A stretch of 64,000 nucleotides of DNA from Loripinus fragilis (Eukaryota > Mollusca > Bivalvia > Lucinida > Lucinidae): assembly GCA_964019695.1 (NCBI GenBank), contig OZ026520.1, positions 90,772,913 to 90,836,912 on the forward strand, read 5' to 3'. Position numbers and translations under genes: made by a program. The notes below the pieces were generated by a model, which was not told the DNA's origin, made no database searches, and worked only from the letters and a program-made list of their open reading frames with translations. This document shows, one piece after another, positions 41,889 to 53,659 of this stretch (position 1 is its first letter; every line of letters starts with the position of its first letter).

Positions 41889-42159
41889 TATCTACAATGC
41901 ACCCATAAAAGTACACACCTTTATTAACTATTCATATAACAAATGGGTCATACATTTACTCATAACAATTCATACATTCTCCAATACATTTGACCTGCAT
42001 TAAGCGATAATTTGTCTTGAAAACCAATTTTTGGTTTTTCAAGAGTGGCCGTTATACACAGGTGTTACTGTATATCTCCAATGCATCCATAAAAGTACAC
42101 ACTTTTATTAAATATTCATATAACAAATGGGTCATACATTTACTCATAACAATTCATAT
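41821..42159. repeat. Tandem duplication, about 185 bp, including the right end of A6
   Basis: CGATAATTGGTCTTGAAAAC at 41821 and CGATAATTTGTCTTGAAAAC at 42006 both lead through CCAATTTTTGGTTTTTC, the A right TIR and then TGCA(C/T)CCATAAAAGTACAC, TATTCATATAACAAATGGGT and CATACATTTACTCATAACAA. About 150 bp are matched with roughly ten differences. The unit crosses the element boundary, so this is a genomic duplication, not a second insertion. Confidence 0.95.
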
Positions 42160-42555
42160 GTCACCCAGATGTCATTGAAGATCTTTTTCCGTGATAAAAG
42201 GAGAAACGAAAAGAGCTAAATTCTTTAGACATCCCGCAAGAAAATAAACTTTAAGATGTATAAAATGCGATGATTCTGAAGTATTGCTCTCAACTGTGTA
42301 TGCATGCATTAGACTTTTTACCCATAGGACAGAGACCAAATGCCTTACTAGATTCTAGTAAGTCAGTTTAACATTAAATCAACATCCCCAGCAGCAACTG
42401 TTTATTTATGTCAACTCTCTTCAAAATTGCATGATGAATTGTTTATACAGTGTGTTCCCTGGGAAACTGGAAGTTATAATAATTATCACATTAATAAACT
42501 GTGGTTGAGCATAAAAGTAGTTCTTTTTTCTAGAACTGCGCTACTGACGTAGAAA
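42160..42555. other. No gene seen
   Basis: AT-rich, unremarkable. Confidence 0.5.
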
Positions 42556-43395
42556 ATCACTGGATTTTTTTTATCTCATATTGCTTTTTAGTACGAATAC
42601 ACCAAAAGGGGTGGCAGTTCAGCTGCCACCTAATAACAGGTAGAAATATTAGGGATGAATCCCCTGAAAATGTTTACCTCATATTGTTTAAGTACGAAAA
42701 TAAGTGTTTGTTTATACCAAAAGGGATGGCAGTTCAGCTGCCACCTAATAACAGGTAGAAATGTTAAGAATTTATCACTATAAAATGTTGACCTCATATT
42801 GTTTAAGCTCGAAAGTCTACACCAAAAGGGGTGTTAGTTCAGCTGCCTCCTTATAACAGGTAGAAATGTTAGAAAATGTTGACCTCCATATTGTTTTAGC
42901 TCGAAAGTCCATACTTAAAGGGATGGCAGTTCAGTTGTGAACTGCCATCTTATAACAGGTAGAAATGTTATGGATTTATCATTGGAAAATGTTGACCTCA
43001 TATTGTTTGAGTACGATAGTCTATACCTTAAGGCGTGGCAGTTCAGCTGCCACCTAATAATAGGTAGAAATGTTAAGGATTTATCACTGGAAAGTGGAAA
43101 TGTTTTACCTCATTTTGTTTGAGTACGAAAATAAGTTTATTCCAAAAGGGGTGGCAGTCTAGCTGCCGCTTAATAACAGGTAGAAATGTTAAGGATGTAT
43201 CACTGGAGAATGTTTTACCTCATATTGATTTAGTAGGGAAGTTTATACCAAAAGGCGTGGCAGTTCAGCTGCCACCTAATAACAGGTAGAAATGTTAAGG
43301 ATTTATGACAGGAAAATGTTTAACCTCATATTGCTTTAGTACGAAAATATGTCTTAAAGTTTATAAATACCAAAAGGGTGGCAGTTCAGCTGCAC
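42556..43395. repeat. Tandem array, eight units of about 108 bp, each with a small inverted repeat
   Basis: Each unit has ACCAAAAGGGGTGGCAGTTC, AGCTGCCACCTAATAACAGG, TAGAAATGTTAAGGATTTAT, CACTGGAAAATGTT and ACCTCATATTGTTTNAGTAC. GGCAG positions are about 42613, 42728, 42830, 42924, 43037, 43153, 43259 and 43380. The inverted repeat is GTGGCAG-TTCAG-CTGCCAC; unit 4 extends it to a 12 bp stem (GATGGCAGTTCA / TGAACTGCCATC). Units are 95-120 bp long because of indels in the spacer. No coding frame persists. Confidence 0.95.
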
Positions 43396-43907
43396 ATTTG
43401 TTTTGCTCAGTTTAAAGATTACTTATTTTTTTTTCTAATATACCGCTATTTAGCCGCTTTTCGTCTGCTTCCCTTGTCTGTTGATGTTCTTATGTAGCGT
43501 ATATTGCAAACAATATGGACCCAGATCAGACTGCTACCCTCGTAACATTGTCTTCCATGAAAAAATCTAGTCTGAAGTGCATTTGAATGTATGCAGCAGA
43601 CTATTAATGCAGACGTCATTTAAGGAAAATGGTTATTGCTGGCTTAGAGTTAATCAAGCTTTCTGGTGTATATTTGTAAAAATCCTTGTCGCATTGCAGG
43701 ATAAATTTTGTTACATAAACAACTGAGAGTATTGCTGTTAAATTGATGTTGATAGATTTATAACCACTAAAACAAACACTGGTTTTCGAAGCTCCTCCCC
43801 ACATTTTAAACTCTGGTCGTGTGTCTCTAGGGTATTTTATCGTTGCTACGTCCTCTCTGAAAATGGCCATAGAAATATACTAAAATAGGAAAATGGTAAT
43901 TTTGAAT
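43396..43907. other. No gene seen; H/R-type core at about 43508-43545
   Basis: GCAAACAATATGGACCCAGA and TCAGACTGC resemble the family H and P cores, with GTCTGC / GCAGAC motifs on both sides (43460, 43590-43612), so a decayed element is likely. A minus frame at 43616-43870 has no recognisable domain. Confidence 0.45.
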
Positions 43908-44035
43908 TAAAACGTAAGTGAGTATGACCAGGAAATGCAACCACCAAACCCTGCAGACCCACCCACGGCATCGTGAGGAAGAGACACAGAGCACTAACAA
44001 CCACACGACAACAAGAAGACAATTAAACTAAATTT
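43908..44035 (-). repeat. Family G repeat, copy G12
   Basis: The only clear minus-strand G copy: GTGAGTATGACCAGGAAATG, CAACCACCAAACCCTGCAGA, GCATCGTGAGGAAGAGAC and ACACGACAACAAGAAGACAA. Confidence 0.7.
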
Positions 44036-45724
44036 GATATTTTCACAGACATTTTATTTAGGTCTAAGATGAGATGTTAAAATTTGCCCCAACAAGAGAC
44101 GAATGCCCTTATGCATACGATCTGCTGTTCTCCGGTAATGGATATAAATATGGAGTGCATTGTTATGCAGATTCAGCAAATCTCTTTCTGAACGCTGATA
44201 AATTAAATCACAGAGTTTGCATATCCAAGTATGGAGTGCTATTGGAATAGCGTGTTACCAGCTGAATGAAGAATTATTTTTGACATTCTTCAAACTGAAT
44301 GATGTAAATGTATTCCCTCGGTTTGTTCACTATTCAAAAATATAATAGGTTGTAAATTAATGAAATTACTGAAGATGTCACTTGACATAATACTCACAGT
44401 CTCACATAGAAAGTTGTAATGGCGTATACTATCCGTTTTCCTTTCTTGTTATACTTCTGATCTATATCAACTTATGCTTTAACAATTAACTTGAAAGAGT
44501 ACCCTCCACCCATTTAAGTTTGATTCATAAACAATTATAAATCAAAGATAGGAAAGAAAGCCAAAACAACCATTTTACCAGTTTGACTCCAATATTTTTA
44601 CATTAATTATTGCGTTGTGGTTATTATATATCACTCTGTTCCTAGACAAAGTGTGTGCCTTCAAACTTAAAGTGTTTGTTCTTGACTCTAAAATTTTACT
44701 TGAACCCAAAATATTGCATTATGTACTAATTTAATTTCCACAGATCATTTATTTATCTGCTAAGCTAATTACAGGACTATTTATCAGCTTTATGCAAACA
44801 TCTGGGAGCATCCATCTTACAGCAACACACACACACATTAACCTGAGTTTACCTCTTTGTGCAGGTTAGCTAAATGATTGAAGCAGCACCTTCAGTCAAT
44901 TTCTTCATTTCAATATTGGATTATGGATATCCGTTTTAATTACAAAAACAGCCAGATCATTACAAATCAGAGACTGTCAAAAGAAAGTATTTTATTTTTT
45001 TAATCAGTTTCATTTGATTTCAATCTGTCTTTTTGTACCCAAAATGAAGAAAATTGTTACACAATATGTCGTCTGCTATAGTAATAATAAGTGCTTTAAG
45101 AATTAATTTTTAGAAATCAATGCACCCACTGCTAAAAACATAACTCTGAAACATTGCTATTTTTGCAATTACAAGGTTTTGTTATTCTGCTGGGGTACTG
45201 TGTAGCAGTTAGTAGTGCTTCCAGTTTTCTTGTCTAGAGCTCATTGACCTAAAATAGCAAGACCCCCATAGACAAGCAAAAGTATTTAATTACAGGCTAA
45301 TTGAAAATAATTCACAAACATTAAATGAGGGATTATGACTAACATACTGTTAGCTCTATAATAAATGCATTTGAAAAAAATGCGAATCTTCACTTTAATT
45401 ACTTTATTTGAATCACTTTTGGTTAGGCCTAAACACCGATGATGACCCTTGCCTCTTCAGTGGATTAGTGTATAATACTTATCTTCGCTGCACCTACCTT
45501 GTACCATGGCTCAACTAATATATAGTAATTTTTTTACTCTCTCTGGCAATGGGTTATGGATATTTCACACTTAGTTAATTTTCTTTCAATGTTTCTCTGT
45601 CATTATTCATTACACGTGAGTGTACCTTCATGTTATCTAAACAGTTTATGTACTTTAATGGCAAAATAGCCATATAGCTATAATTTAACAAGGGGGTTCA
45701 AACAGTAAGGTCATAATATGTTTC
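44036..45724. other. No gene seen
   Basis: The longest stretch without recognised repeats in the window. AT-rich, short frames only. Low-copy intergenic or intronic DNA. Confidence 0.5.
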
Positions 45725-46150
45725 ATAAATGTGTCCTGGTCCACATCAGAATCAAGGGTGAGGCTGGCGCCGTGAAACTGGTTTAAAGCCCTCCAGTAAA
45801 ATATTTTATTGGGCGTTCCAAGGCGGTACATCTTGTGGATCTTTAATGTTCTTTCTGTCTTGTGTTTGTTACGTCTTTGTTCGCGTTCAGTTCCAGTAAA
45901 ATATTTTTACTGACCGTTCCAAGGCGATTCTTCTTTTGTGGATCATTTTGTGTTTTTTGTGTCTTGTGTTTGCGATGCCTTTGTGCACGTCTGTTTATAT
46001 ATGCCTTGTGGTCACCTGCTGGGACAAAGCTGGCCTCTTGGCTCTCGTTTGTGGTGTCTAACAGTGAGTTTGTCTCTTTCCCGTTGGTATCCTGGGTCAG
46101 GTGTAATGCTTTATTGTATCGATTCCTGATCTTTGCACCCTTACTTACCT
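45725..46150 (+). repeat. Family F repeat, copy F11, with an internal 100 bp duplication
   Basis: GTCCTGGTCCACATCAGAAT, CTCCAGTAAAATATTTTATT, CTGCTGGGACAAAGCTGGCC and TATCCTGGGTCAGGTGTAAT. The block from CCAGTAAAATATTTT to TTTTGTGGATC occurs at 45793 and again at 45893, so this part is duplicated. The longer frame over it (from 45862) is not a gene. Confidence 0.8.
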
Positions 46151-46790
46151 TTTTTGCAGAAGAGTTTTAAACCAATATTGTGAAGTGAATAATTTCATCT
46201 GGATGGATATTGTTCATACCGATCTCAGTCTTCGTTGGGTGCATAGTTCAATTCTCTGGTTGTGTCATGCACTGACATATTATACCAACTTCGGAGTTAG
46301 TGAACTGTTATCATCTAAATTGACCCTCAATAGGTTGTCCCTTCGTCGTCAAAATAAGACATGTCACAATCAACCCACGACACCACAAGAAAGAAACACA
46401 AAATGCATGTAATTCAACTAGTTGGATATACAAGAAGAAACACAGACTCTACACAAAAGACCATCTTTTCCGAAGTTGAATACAATGCCTAATGACCCTT
46501 TCGTCCATCAATTACAGGATAAATTAGAGACATGAAGACTTTTTTGGCAACTGGGAAAGTGGTTAGATTATAAGAACCTTAGATTTTCATAGTGCTTCTA
46601 CATATGTAATACTTAGGTTATTATTGTTCAATTTGGCAATTTAATCACTTTTAACGATATTACACCCACAAATTAGCGGAAATGACGCGCTGACGCATTA
46701 CGATATAGAATCTCGCCGCGAAATCAGTGTCATCGTGAAATTATAAGTTTAAATGCGAACCTGTATAAGGTTGGCCGTCATACATCTTAA
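46151..46790. other. No gene seen
   Basis: AT-rich. Near 46675-46745 GCGCTGACGCATTACG and CTCGCCGCGAAATC vaguely resemble the inside of family O. Confidence 0.45.
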
Positions 46791-46870
46791 ATACTGGTCT
46801 CGTTGCGAGAAAACCCCGACTTCGTGGTTCTTTGCCAAGTTAGACTATAACCAGTCTGCTCAGTTTTATA
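46791..46870. mobile_element. Family B fragment, copy 3 (left end)
   Basis: ACTGGTCTCGTTGCGAGAAA then ACCCCGACTTCGTGG, CAAGTTAGACTATAACCAGT. The rest is missing. Confidence 0.5.
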
Positions 46871-46967
46871 CGATTTGATTTATTTTCATGTTGCAAGTCA
46901 CGCTGTTTACTTTCTAGACAGCGAAAAGTAAGTCTGATATGCGTCTTTGATTTACGCGTGCATCAAA

Positions 46968-47430
46968 GTAAGAAAGACAGCAAAGATCAGGAATGGATAC
47001 AATCAAGTCCCGCACCTGATCCAGGACACCACATGGGAAAGTGACAAAAACACAAGAAAACATCACAGTCAAGAGAGCGAATAGATTAACCATTTCCCAG
47101 CTGGTGCCCACATGGCTGCAATGAACAGGCAAGAAAGCATGGCAGACATGAAACTTAAATAACAAAAAGGATTCTCCAAAGAAGCACCGCCTTGGAACGG
47201 TCAGTATTTTTACTGTATGGCTTAAACTAGTTTCATGGTACCAGCCTCACCCTTTTTACTGATGTGGATCAAGACAAATAGACGTTTGGTTTGCATTAAA
47301 TATCCCTAACATATTGATGTATGATCACCTAGTAAATACAAATCCAGATATAAAAAGGAGATAAAACAAAGATATGGATTCAACAGTATATACAACTGAA
47401 TAATTCAACAGTTAAACCTGGTCGGGCCCG
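46968..47430 (-). repeat. Family F repeat, copy F12 (near full length)
   Basis: AAGTAAGAAAGACAGCAAAG, ATCAGGAATGGATACAATCA, CCCGCACCTGATCCAGGACA, GAAGCACCGCCTTGGAACGG, CCAGCCTCACCC, AGACAAATAGACGTTTGGTT, ACAAATCCAGATATAAAAAG and the head AATTCAACAGTTAAACCTGG. Confidence 0.8.
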
Positions 47431-47578
47431 ACCACAGACACAAACGTCAGGTTTGCTCGCGACGTGACCCCTATTAAACCGGACTGGAGAAAAAGATGAC
47501 CCTTGCGAATAGTGTGGACTAAGGTAAACTTGCATAGTCTAACACAACACCTGATGTCTGGTTTTTAAAACTCTTTTC

Positions 47579-47768
47579 ATGCTCAACTCAACTGAGCACG
47601 AAATTTCATCTACTCATTAAAACTAGAATAACGACAAATGAAGAAGTTTCTTGTTTTAAGTCTCTCAGATGTTGTATTTATCATGCTAATAAATGTTAAA
47701 ATGCCAACAATTGTTGACATTTAGACATTAATGATCAAGATAAAGTCCGTGCTCAGCTGAGTTGAGCA
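47579..47768. mobile_element. MITE-like element with 21 bp TIRs
   Basis: ATGCTCAACTCAACTGAGCA at the left and TGCTCAGCTGAGTTGAGCAT at the right, one mismatch. 190 bp, AT-rich interior with a small palindrome AATGCCAACAATTGTTGACATT-like at the right half. No coding capacity. Confidence 0.75.
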
Positions 47769-49167
47769 TATTTTTTATAACCTCTGGGCCTGGAATCTGG
47801 ATTTTCCCTTTACCAGTACTTTGTATAGTAGCAAACTTTTGTTTAACATTTTCTTTTTCATTCTGAAAGCAGACGCTCTAATGTCGGTTTGACTGTGCGT
47901 TGTCTAATATAACTGGGGTATAATGAAAAATATGTTTCCTACGGAAACTATATATGTGAGATACAATGTCGGGTTTGGTTTCATATCTTCTTTGATCTAT
48001 TCATAATTAGGTCAAAGGAAAGGAAAAAATCGTTGTTGAATATGACATTTTCTACGGCGTTACTTATTAATGCATAAGTAACTAATATTAGTTCATTTAT
48101 GAAACAGTGGTTACTTAGCCTATAATTGTAATTGGTTTTGAAATGGACTATTCCGAAGAGGGTTGTGATCAAAGTTATTGTTCAATGAATAACGTTTTGA
48201 TTAAATTTTTCGTTTTTCCAAGGGTAAAGTGAAAACAAATGTAGACTTCTCTTATTAAAAGAGTATTTAAAACGTCTAAAATCGGGTGTCTTTTCAGTGT
48301 AAATGTCGGATGTTCAACATCTGTTCTACCCACGGGCTGTACCTATTTTTCACTCGCCAGCTGGTCTAATGGTCAAACTTAGAATAACTTAGAATTGTAT
48401 TGTAATTAATATTTCTACCAAGAAAATATTTCCAATTATGTGTTATCAGCGGTTTTCTGGGGCGAACTTATTGATAAATTCATTACTATAGATACGAAAT
48501 TCTTAAATAAGTATTTTAAATAAGTATTCTGTAAATCATTGTGACGTCATTCATTCTATAATTAGCCGTGTGCGTGGTTAAATTGTTTAAAACAGAAACG
48601 AACTTTTCATTTTATTAGAAAATAGGAGCAAGAACATGTTAAATAATCAAACAGAACGGACAACGGGCATACAAGCAGAAAATATGAATAAGCAAAGAAA
48701 ATAGCCTTAGAAAGATTAAAGGCAAAACGCGGAAAATAGGTCATCCTGAGGTTTGTTTGGATGTCATCGAAACGCGGATCATGTTAGTAGATTTTTCCTA
48801 CCACCCGCAAATTCCTGACTGGGTTTGGATTTCTTTCTATCTGAAGGAGGAAAATGCATGGGATATCATTTTGGAACTCACAAAAGTTGACTTTTTCTTA
48901 GACGTTTTCTTTTTTAAATACTGTATATCAAGGGACGTAATGCAGTCTAATTTTTTCTTTCCCCGCGGACAAGTATTGGTTTTCATAAAAGACTGAAGAT
49001 AACAAGTATTCACAAAACACCGTCTGTTTGAATAGTTAATTAGCGAAACGTCAAGTATTTAACGACTCATTTCAAAGCCGCTTTAATGTTTATCTCATTG
49101 CGAAAAAACAAAACTTCATTATTATCCTTCATCTATTGTTACTCATAAGAACCCTTTAACAACGCCG
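47769..49167. other. No gene seen
   Basis: AT-rich; a frame at 48757-48996 has no domain and high aromatic content typical of chance frames in AT-rich DNA. Confidence 0.5.
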
Positions 49168-49170
49168 TTT

Positions 49171-49193
49171 ATAACATGTAACACATGTTATAG
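49171..49193. repeat. Short palindrome
   Basis: TATAACATGT, AAC, ACATGTTATA: 10 bp perfect stem. Confidence 0.95.
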
Positions 49194-49680
49194 TTTTTCT
49201 TGTTATGTATTAAGTTTCTTGTTCTTGGGGTTGACCAGTGTTTCCGAATATGTTACTAGAACAACAATGTACGGATTCGCCTTTTTATCTATATGCCGCG
49301 CAGCCAAGGAATAATATGGATAAATACGGACGTTGTTATCAAATTATGGATAATTTTAACGCACAAAATAAAGAAAAAAATGGATGATATAGAACATTAG
49401 TCTAAGACATATTCGATATTTTACAAGTATCTTAAATAATGTCAATGAATAGTTTACTACGTATATAGTATGACAAGGAGATGGGTATAGGCAGGCACAT
49501 GTGGCTTCTAACAATGGTGCTGGTGTCACATAATCGAACTTATTCCACTTCAAGGGCTATAACAAACAATTTGTCAAATGGGAAAGAGTAATATATCTAC
49601 TGTCGACTTCGCTAAATTGCGCTCGAATATATCAACAATATAGAGGTTTTGAATTGCAATGTGCATTTTGATTAAAGGAA
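49194..49680. other. No gene seen
   Basis: AT-rich, unremarkable. Confidence 0.5.
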
Positions 49681-49945
49681 CGTGTATCGGTTTGTTTGTT
49701 AGGTTTGTGGTTTAACGCCAAAGTCAACAGCTCTGGTCATGTTGAGACGGTCAGTTTGCCAAAATGTTCTTGGTATGCTTAGACTGACTGTATTTACACA
49801 TACATTGTACTTTCACTTGTAGTTGACAAAAGCGCTTCTTATATCAGCAGAAGAAGGAGACTGGTCTTAGTAAATATTTAATGAGCAATCTACACTGAAG
49901 GATGGGGCAAGGCAGGAACCAAACTCACGACCCCTATAGGAAATT
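49681..49945 (-). repeat. Possible SINE-like repeat
   Basis: GGTTTGTGGTTTAACGCCAA and AGTCAACAGCTCTGGTCATG, GTTGAGACGGTCAG at one side resemble a repeat body frequent in molluscs; at the other side the minus strand has GGGGTCGTGAGTTTGGTTCC, a weak B box. No A box was found. Confidence 0.3.
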
Positions 49946-50790
49946 TCATTAAGGTATACAATGCTACTAAAATGTAACTACAATAAACATGTACAGTTGT
50001 ATGAAAACACATTTGTGAAAAGGGTATAAACAAATTACGAGTTGGTGTAAATAACATGCATGTATCCAATCCTACCGGACCGCGTTACCCAAATATTATT
50101 TTTTCTACAATAAGGTTATGTAATAGAACTAATCATTTTATCTGCCATATAATGGGAATGGGTTGGTTTGTCAATTAAGAATAAAACAAATCAGAAAAAA
50201 ACAGCTAAAAACGATTCATTCAAGCAGAAGCAATACTGTCCATAAAATAATTGACCACATGTTTAAATAATTTAATCCACATGGCAGTAGCACATGTTTT
50301 AATTCTAAGGTCAGTGCAATTACATTTGCTGATTCATGAAATGGACTATATATTGCACAGGGCTCGTATTTTTAGCAACGAGGACTTAAGAAGATAGTTC
50401 TCGAGTAACACAACTGTTAAAAACTGGCTCAAGTTTAGGGGGGCAATGGCCATTTTCCCTATATGCGGTCATTTTTGTCATACAAATGTAGCAGCTATCT
50501 TTCTTCTTTTACCCTAAATTGTTTTTGTATCGGATCTCCTCACGTCGTAGTTAGAAAATAAGCCGAAATTGTTAGTGATTATAGGAAAACCAAAGTGGTT
50601 TTGATTGTCATGTATGGGAAAAGTGAAAGTCGACACGAACCATGACAGAAGTGGAAAGTGATATTATATGTGTGAACATTTCAAAATGACCAACCCCGGA
50701 CCTAACTTGGATTGGAGTACTATATGTAAGGATATACTGGCCAAATCGCTGATGGACCTGGAAGCATGTAAGTTACAGTGCCTAGCCTTA
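49946..50790. other. No gene seen
   Basis: No repeat family or coding frame recognised. Confidence 0.5.
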
Positions 50791-50944
50791 TAGACTGGCT
50801 CCAGTCATAAAAACAATTTTTCATCAATGTGTCATATCATATACTTGTAGCCAGTCTAACTCTGATGGCTCAGTGTTAGACTGGTTACATGTATATGATA
50901 TGACACATTGATGAAAAATTGTTTTAAGACCTGGCGCCAGTCTA
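50791..50944. repeat. 154 bp fold-back element
   Basis: Left arm TAGACTGGCTCCAGTCATAA then AAACAATTTTTCATCAATGT and GTCATATCATATAC; the right arm carries the complements, GTATATGATATGACACATTG, ATGAAAAATTGTTTT and CCTGGCGCCAGTCTA. The inner GCCAGTCTAAC / GTTAGACTGG is also inverted. Arms about 70 bp with few differences. Confidence 0.95.
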
Positions 50945-51147
50945 CTAACCTTAGTTCAAGCCAATGTAACAATTGTTCCATACTAGTGCGGTAACATTTT
51001 GAATGATTGCATTCCAAATTGAACTCACTTGAAACTTTGCTAGTTCTTTGATCATACACATTGATTCAGGCATACTCGTTGGAACCGCAGATTTAATATG
51101 GGGGTTCCAAAGAGTACCATAAGCCTCTATTCCAGAGAGAGAGAGAA
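50945..51147. other. No gene seen
   Basis: Short interval ending in a GAGAGAGAGAG tract at 51136-51147. Confidence 0.5.
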
Positions 51148-51285
51148 AAGGTTAAGAGAGCTGATTGCTTTGCTTAATTTGTCTTCCTGGTGTCTCGTGA
51201 TGGTTGAGCGGCTCTTCCTCGCGGTGCCACGGGTTGTCTGCAGTTTGTGATTGTGGTATTTCCTGATCATACTCACTTACTATTT
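51148..51285 (+). repeat. Family G repeat, copy G13 (3' half)
   Basis: AGAGAGCTGATTGCTTTGCT, TTCCTGGTGTCTCGTGATGG, GAGCGGCTCTTCCTCGCGGT, GGGTTGTCTGCAGTTTGTGA and TCCTGATCATACTCACTTAC. Very close to G5. Confidence 0.85.
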
Positions 51286-52009
51286 TTGCCCCTGTTAACG
51301 TCTGATTTATAATGATCATTTTAGCGATGAGTTCCTTTTTATTAACATCAGATAAGCCAGGTTTGATGCAATCCGTCCTGCAGGATGAAGAGAAACTGCA
51401 TCACATCTGGGTTACCGACGATGGACCACTGTTTAAGGGAATAAAAGGTTAGAGTAGCTTTAGAGTCTGTCAGACCAATATTTAAATTCGGTAGCCGGAA
51501 AGAGTATAGAAATGTTACAGTTACTGCAAAACATGACAGCAATGACAATTTGATTAATCGTCATTGCTGCCAAAGGTTTGTCATGATTATGTCATTTCTT
51601 GGCCATCTTCGCTGATAGGTTGTTGCCTTTAACACTTAGTTAAGCTATGGAACTTTGGCACTTGGATAGCATGTGAAACTGTCAGTAAACACTATTGCAG
51701 ATTGAATTCCGCTTTCACATGCTTATTATGTATTGCGTTAAATGCCGCAAATTACTAGCATTGAAGTGATTGTGTTCTATTTCTGACTTATAATAAACAT
51801 AAGAACATGTCGGAGGAAAATGTAGATATAAGAAAAGCCATGACCTTAATTACTCCCTGTATAATTGTAAGCTTACAAAATAGGAAAACAAAAACGACGC
51901 TGCATACCGTTACAAATGTTTTTAACATTCCATATTTAAAAAAAAGTTAAAATACAAATTGAACATCGATTCTAGAAAAAAATATGTATTTGCTTTGGAA
52001 CAGCAAATG
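51286..52009. other. No gene seen
   Basis: AT-rich; an imperfect hairpin near 51365-51410 (GATGCAATCCGTCCTGCAGG / TGCATCA). No gene. Confidence 0.5.
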
Positions 52010-52262
52010 CACTGATTTGACAAGTGGTGACTCAGACGAGCCTGTGAAGAATCCTTTTCGGCTTAGAAACTCTAAATGCTGTTCGGTAAGTAGCTAAGCA
52101 GTTATAGAATTTTCAAGCCAATAGCACGACTAACAAAGGCTCTGACCAGACTGTGCGTTTGCGCAGGCTGGTCTGAGCCTTTGCTGGTCGCACATGCCAC
52201 ATTGTTTGAAACCTTTGCTGATCGCACATGCCACATTGTTGGAAACCTCGTGTCGCGGCATA
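52010..52262 (+). mobile_element. Family C element, copy C5 (left end lost)
   Basis: CAGACGAGCCTGTGAAGAAT, CGGCTTAGAAACTCTAAATG, TAGCACGACTAACAAAGGCT, CTGACCAGACTGTGCGTTTG / CGCAGGCTGGTCTGAGCC and the end GGAAACCTCGTGTCGCGGC. A 33 bp block CCTTTGCTGGTCGCACATGC plus CACATTGTTTGAA is doubled (52179 and 52212). Confidence 0.8.
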
Positions 52263-52907
52263 TATACAGTTGAACTTTTTACAGATAATCTACATTTTTC
52301 TGTATTGTATTACAAACAGAGGCAAAATTTTAGTAAGTTTTCTGATACGGCTATATCATGTAAAGGCTACTTGAATTTCACCAGCTGTATAAAAAGCCAT
52401 GATACAATAATAAGGTGCTGCCCTAAGTAAGTTTGATTCGCCAAATTGACTGTGTCGTAAGTTATGTTCTACTAGTGTAGAACAAGGCATCTTTCTTGCA
52501 GCATATAAACATGCACCCTATCACAATGCAGTCAAATATTCAAAAGATCCGCAATTTTAATCAACTTTAGTGTCGCTAGTAATGCTATATTTTCTTTAAA
52601 ATACAACAATATCAGAATTGTCACGTATGTCACTTTTGAAACCACGATTGGCAATACAATTGTAAAGAAATGTATCACATAAAGTACAGTGGCAATTCTG
52701 CTTCATATAATGGCTGAGTGAAAATAAATCTCAAGTAGTACACGTGCATGTACATGTATATCCTTACGATGTCTACACAGGGTACATGTAAGACTGGATC
52801 TTCATCGAATCAAACATTTTCATTGTGTTATAAGCGAAAAGCAGACTCGTGTATTTTGTGTGATACATACCTGCATATCTTGATGGCACCCATTTAATAT
52901 CTAAATA
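52263..52907. other. No gene seen
   Basis: AT-rich; CATGTACATGTATA at about 52748. Confidence 0.5.
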
Positions 52908-53112
52908 ACATGGGTCACGTCGCGAGAAACCCTGTCTTAAGTGTTTGCAGCTAGGCAAGGATCAAACCTGATCAGCTACAGAGACTAGCTAGAGTATAGA
53001 ATGTTTGTATGTAGCAAGTGCGTTCGTTATACTTTCTAAACGTTCTAGAGACCGAATAAGACTGCGCGACTATGCAGGCTGATCTGTGCTTTTGTTGTTC
53101 ACATGCAAAAGT
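52908..53112. mobile_element. Family B element, copy 4 (right end lost)
   Basis: ACATGGGTCACGTCGCGAGA, AACCCTGTCTTAAG, CTACAGAGACTAGCTAGAGT, GACTGCGCGACTATGCAGGC and TGATCTGTGC. Same order as B1, without the right TIR. Confidence 0.75.
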
Positions 53113-53640
53113 TCGTGTTTACTTACGACAAGGCCCTTCTAAAATCATGCTATTAATAATAGGTGTTTATGATTGTCGATTGTTTCCCTTACTTTCTTGT
53201 ATTTGTTCTGACGTCATTTTTAAAAATGCGTGCATTTTGCGCGTGCATGTTCGGGTTATCGGGTTATCAGTGTCACGATGTTTCAGCTAGGAAGTAACGG
53301 AGCAAGACACTTATTTGGCTTGTTAACAAGAAATGTCCAATTAAGCAGTCACTCAATCGGAAAAGAATTTCAATGAAAATGTGTTGTTTTATTACAATAT
53401 TAAGTCGTTTTGGTTGTAAAAAAAATGTTTGTACCAATTGATGACTGATCGAAATTATCCAGGGAATATTTTTCATACTTGGCCTTAATTTTAGTTGCTG
53501 TCGTGTCTTTTTGCAAGATAATCCGAGCTCAGACGCGTTGTTAAATGGCAAAGTTTCTAGAAAACAAGTAATGGACTTCAACTGCAGACCATACGAAGTG
53601 ACATTTGATAGATACAAATCCCAAGATTACCTGAAGTGTT
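53113..53640. other. No gene seen
   Basis: Minus-strand and plus-strand frames of about 100 codons overlap here, neither protein-like. Confidence 0.45.
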
Positions 53641-53659
53641 TAAAAACCGTTTGCATACT

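Noticed and set aside
42556..43395. CRISPR-like array or repeated operator sites
   Set aside because: Whole units including the spacers are repeated, so it is a tandem repeat; the inverted repeat alone gives no regulatory evidence.
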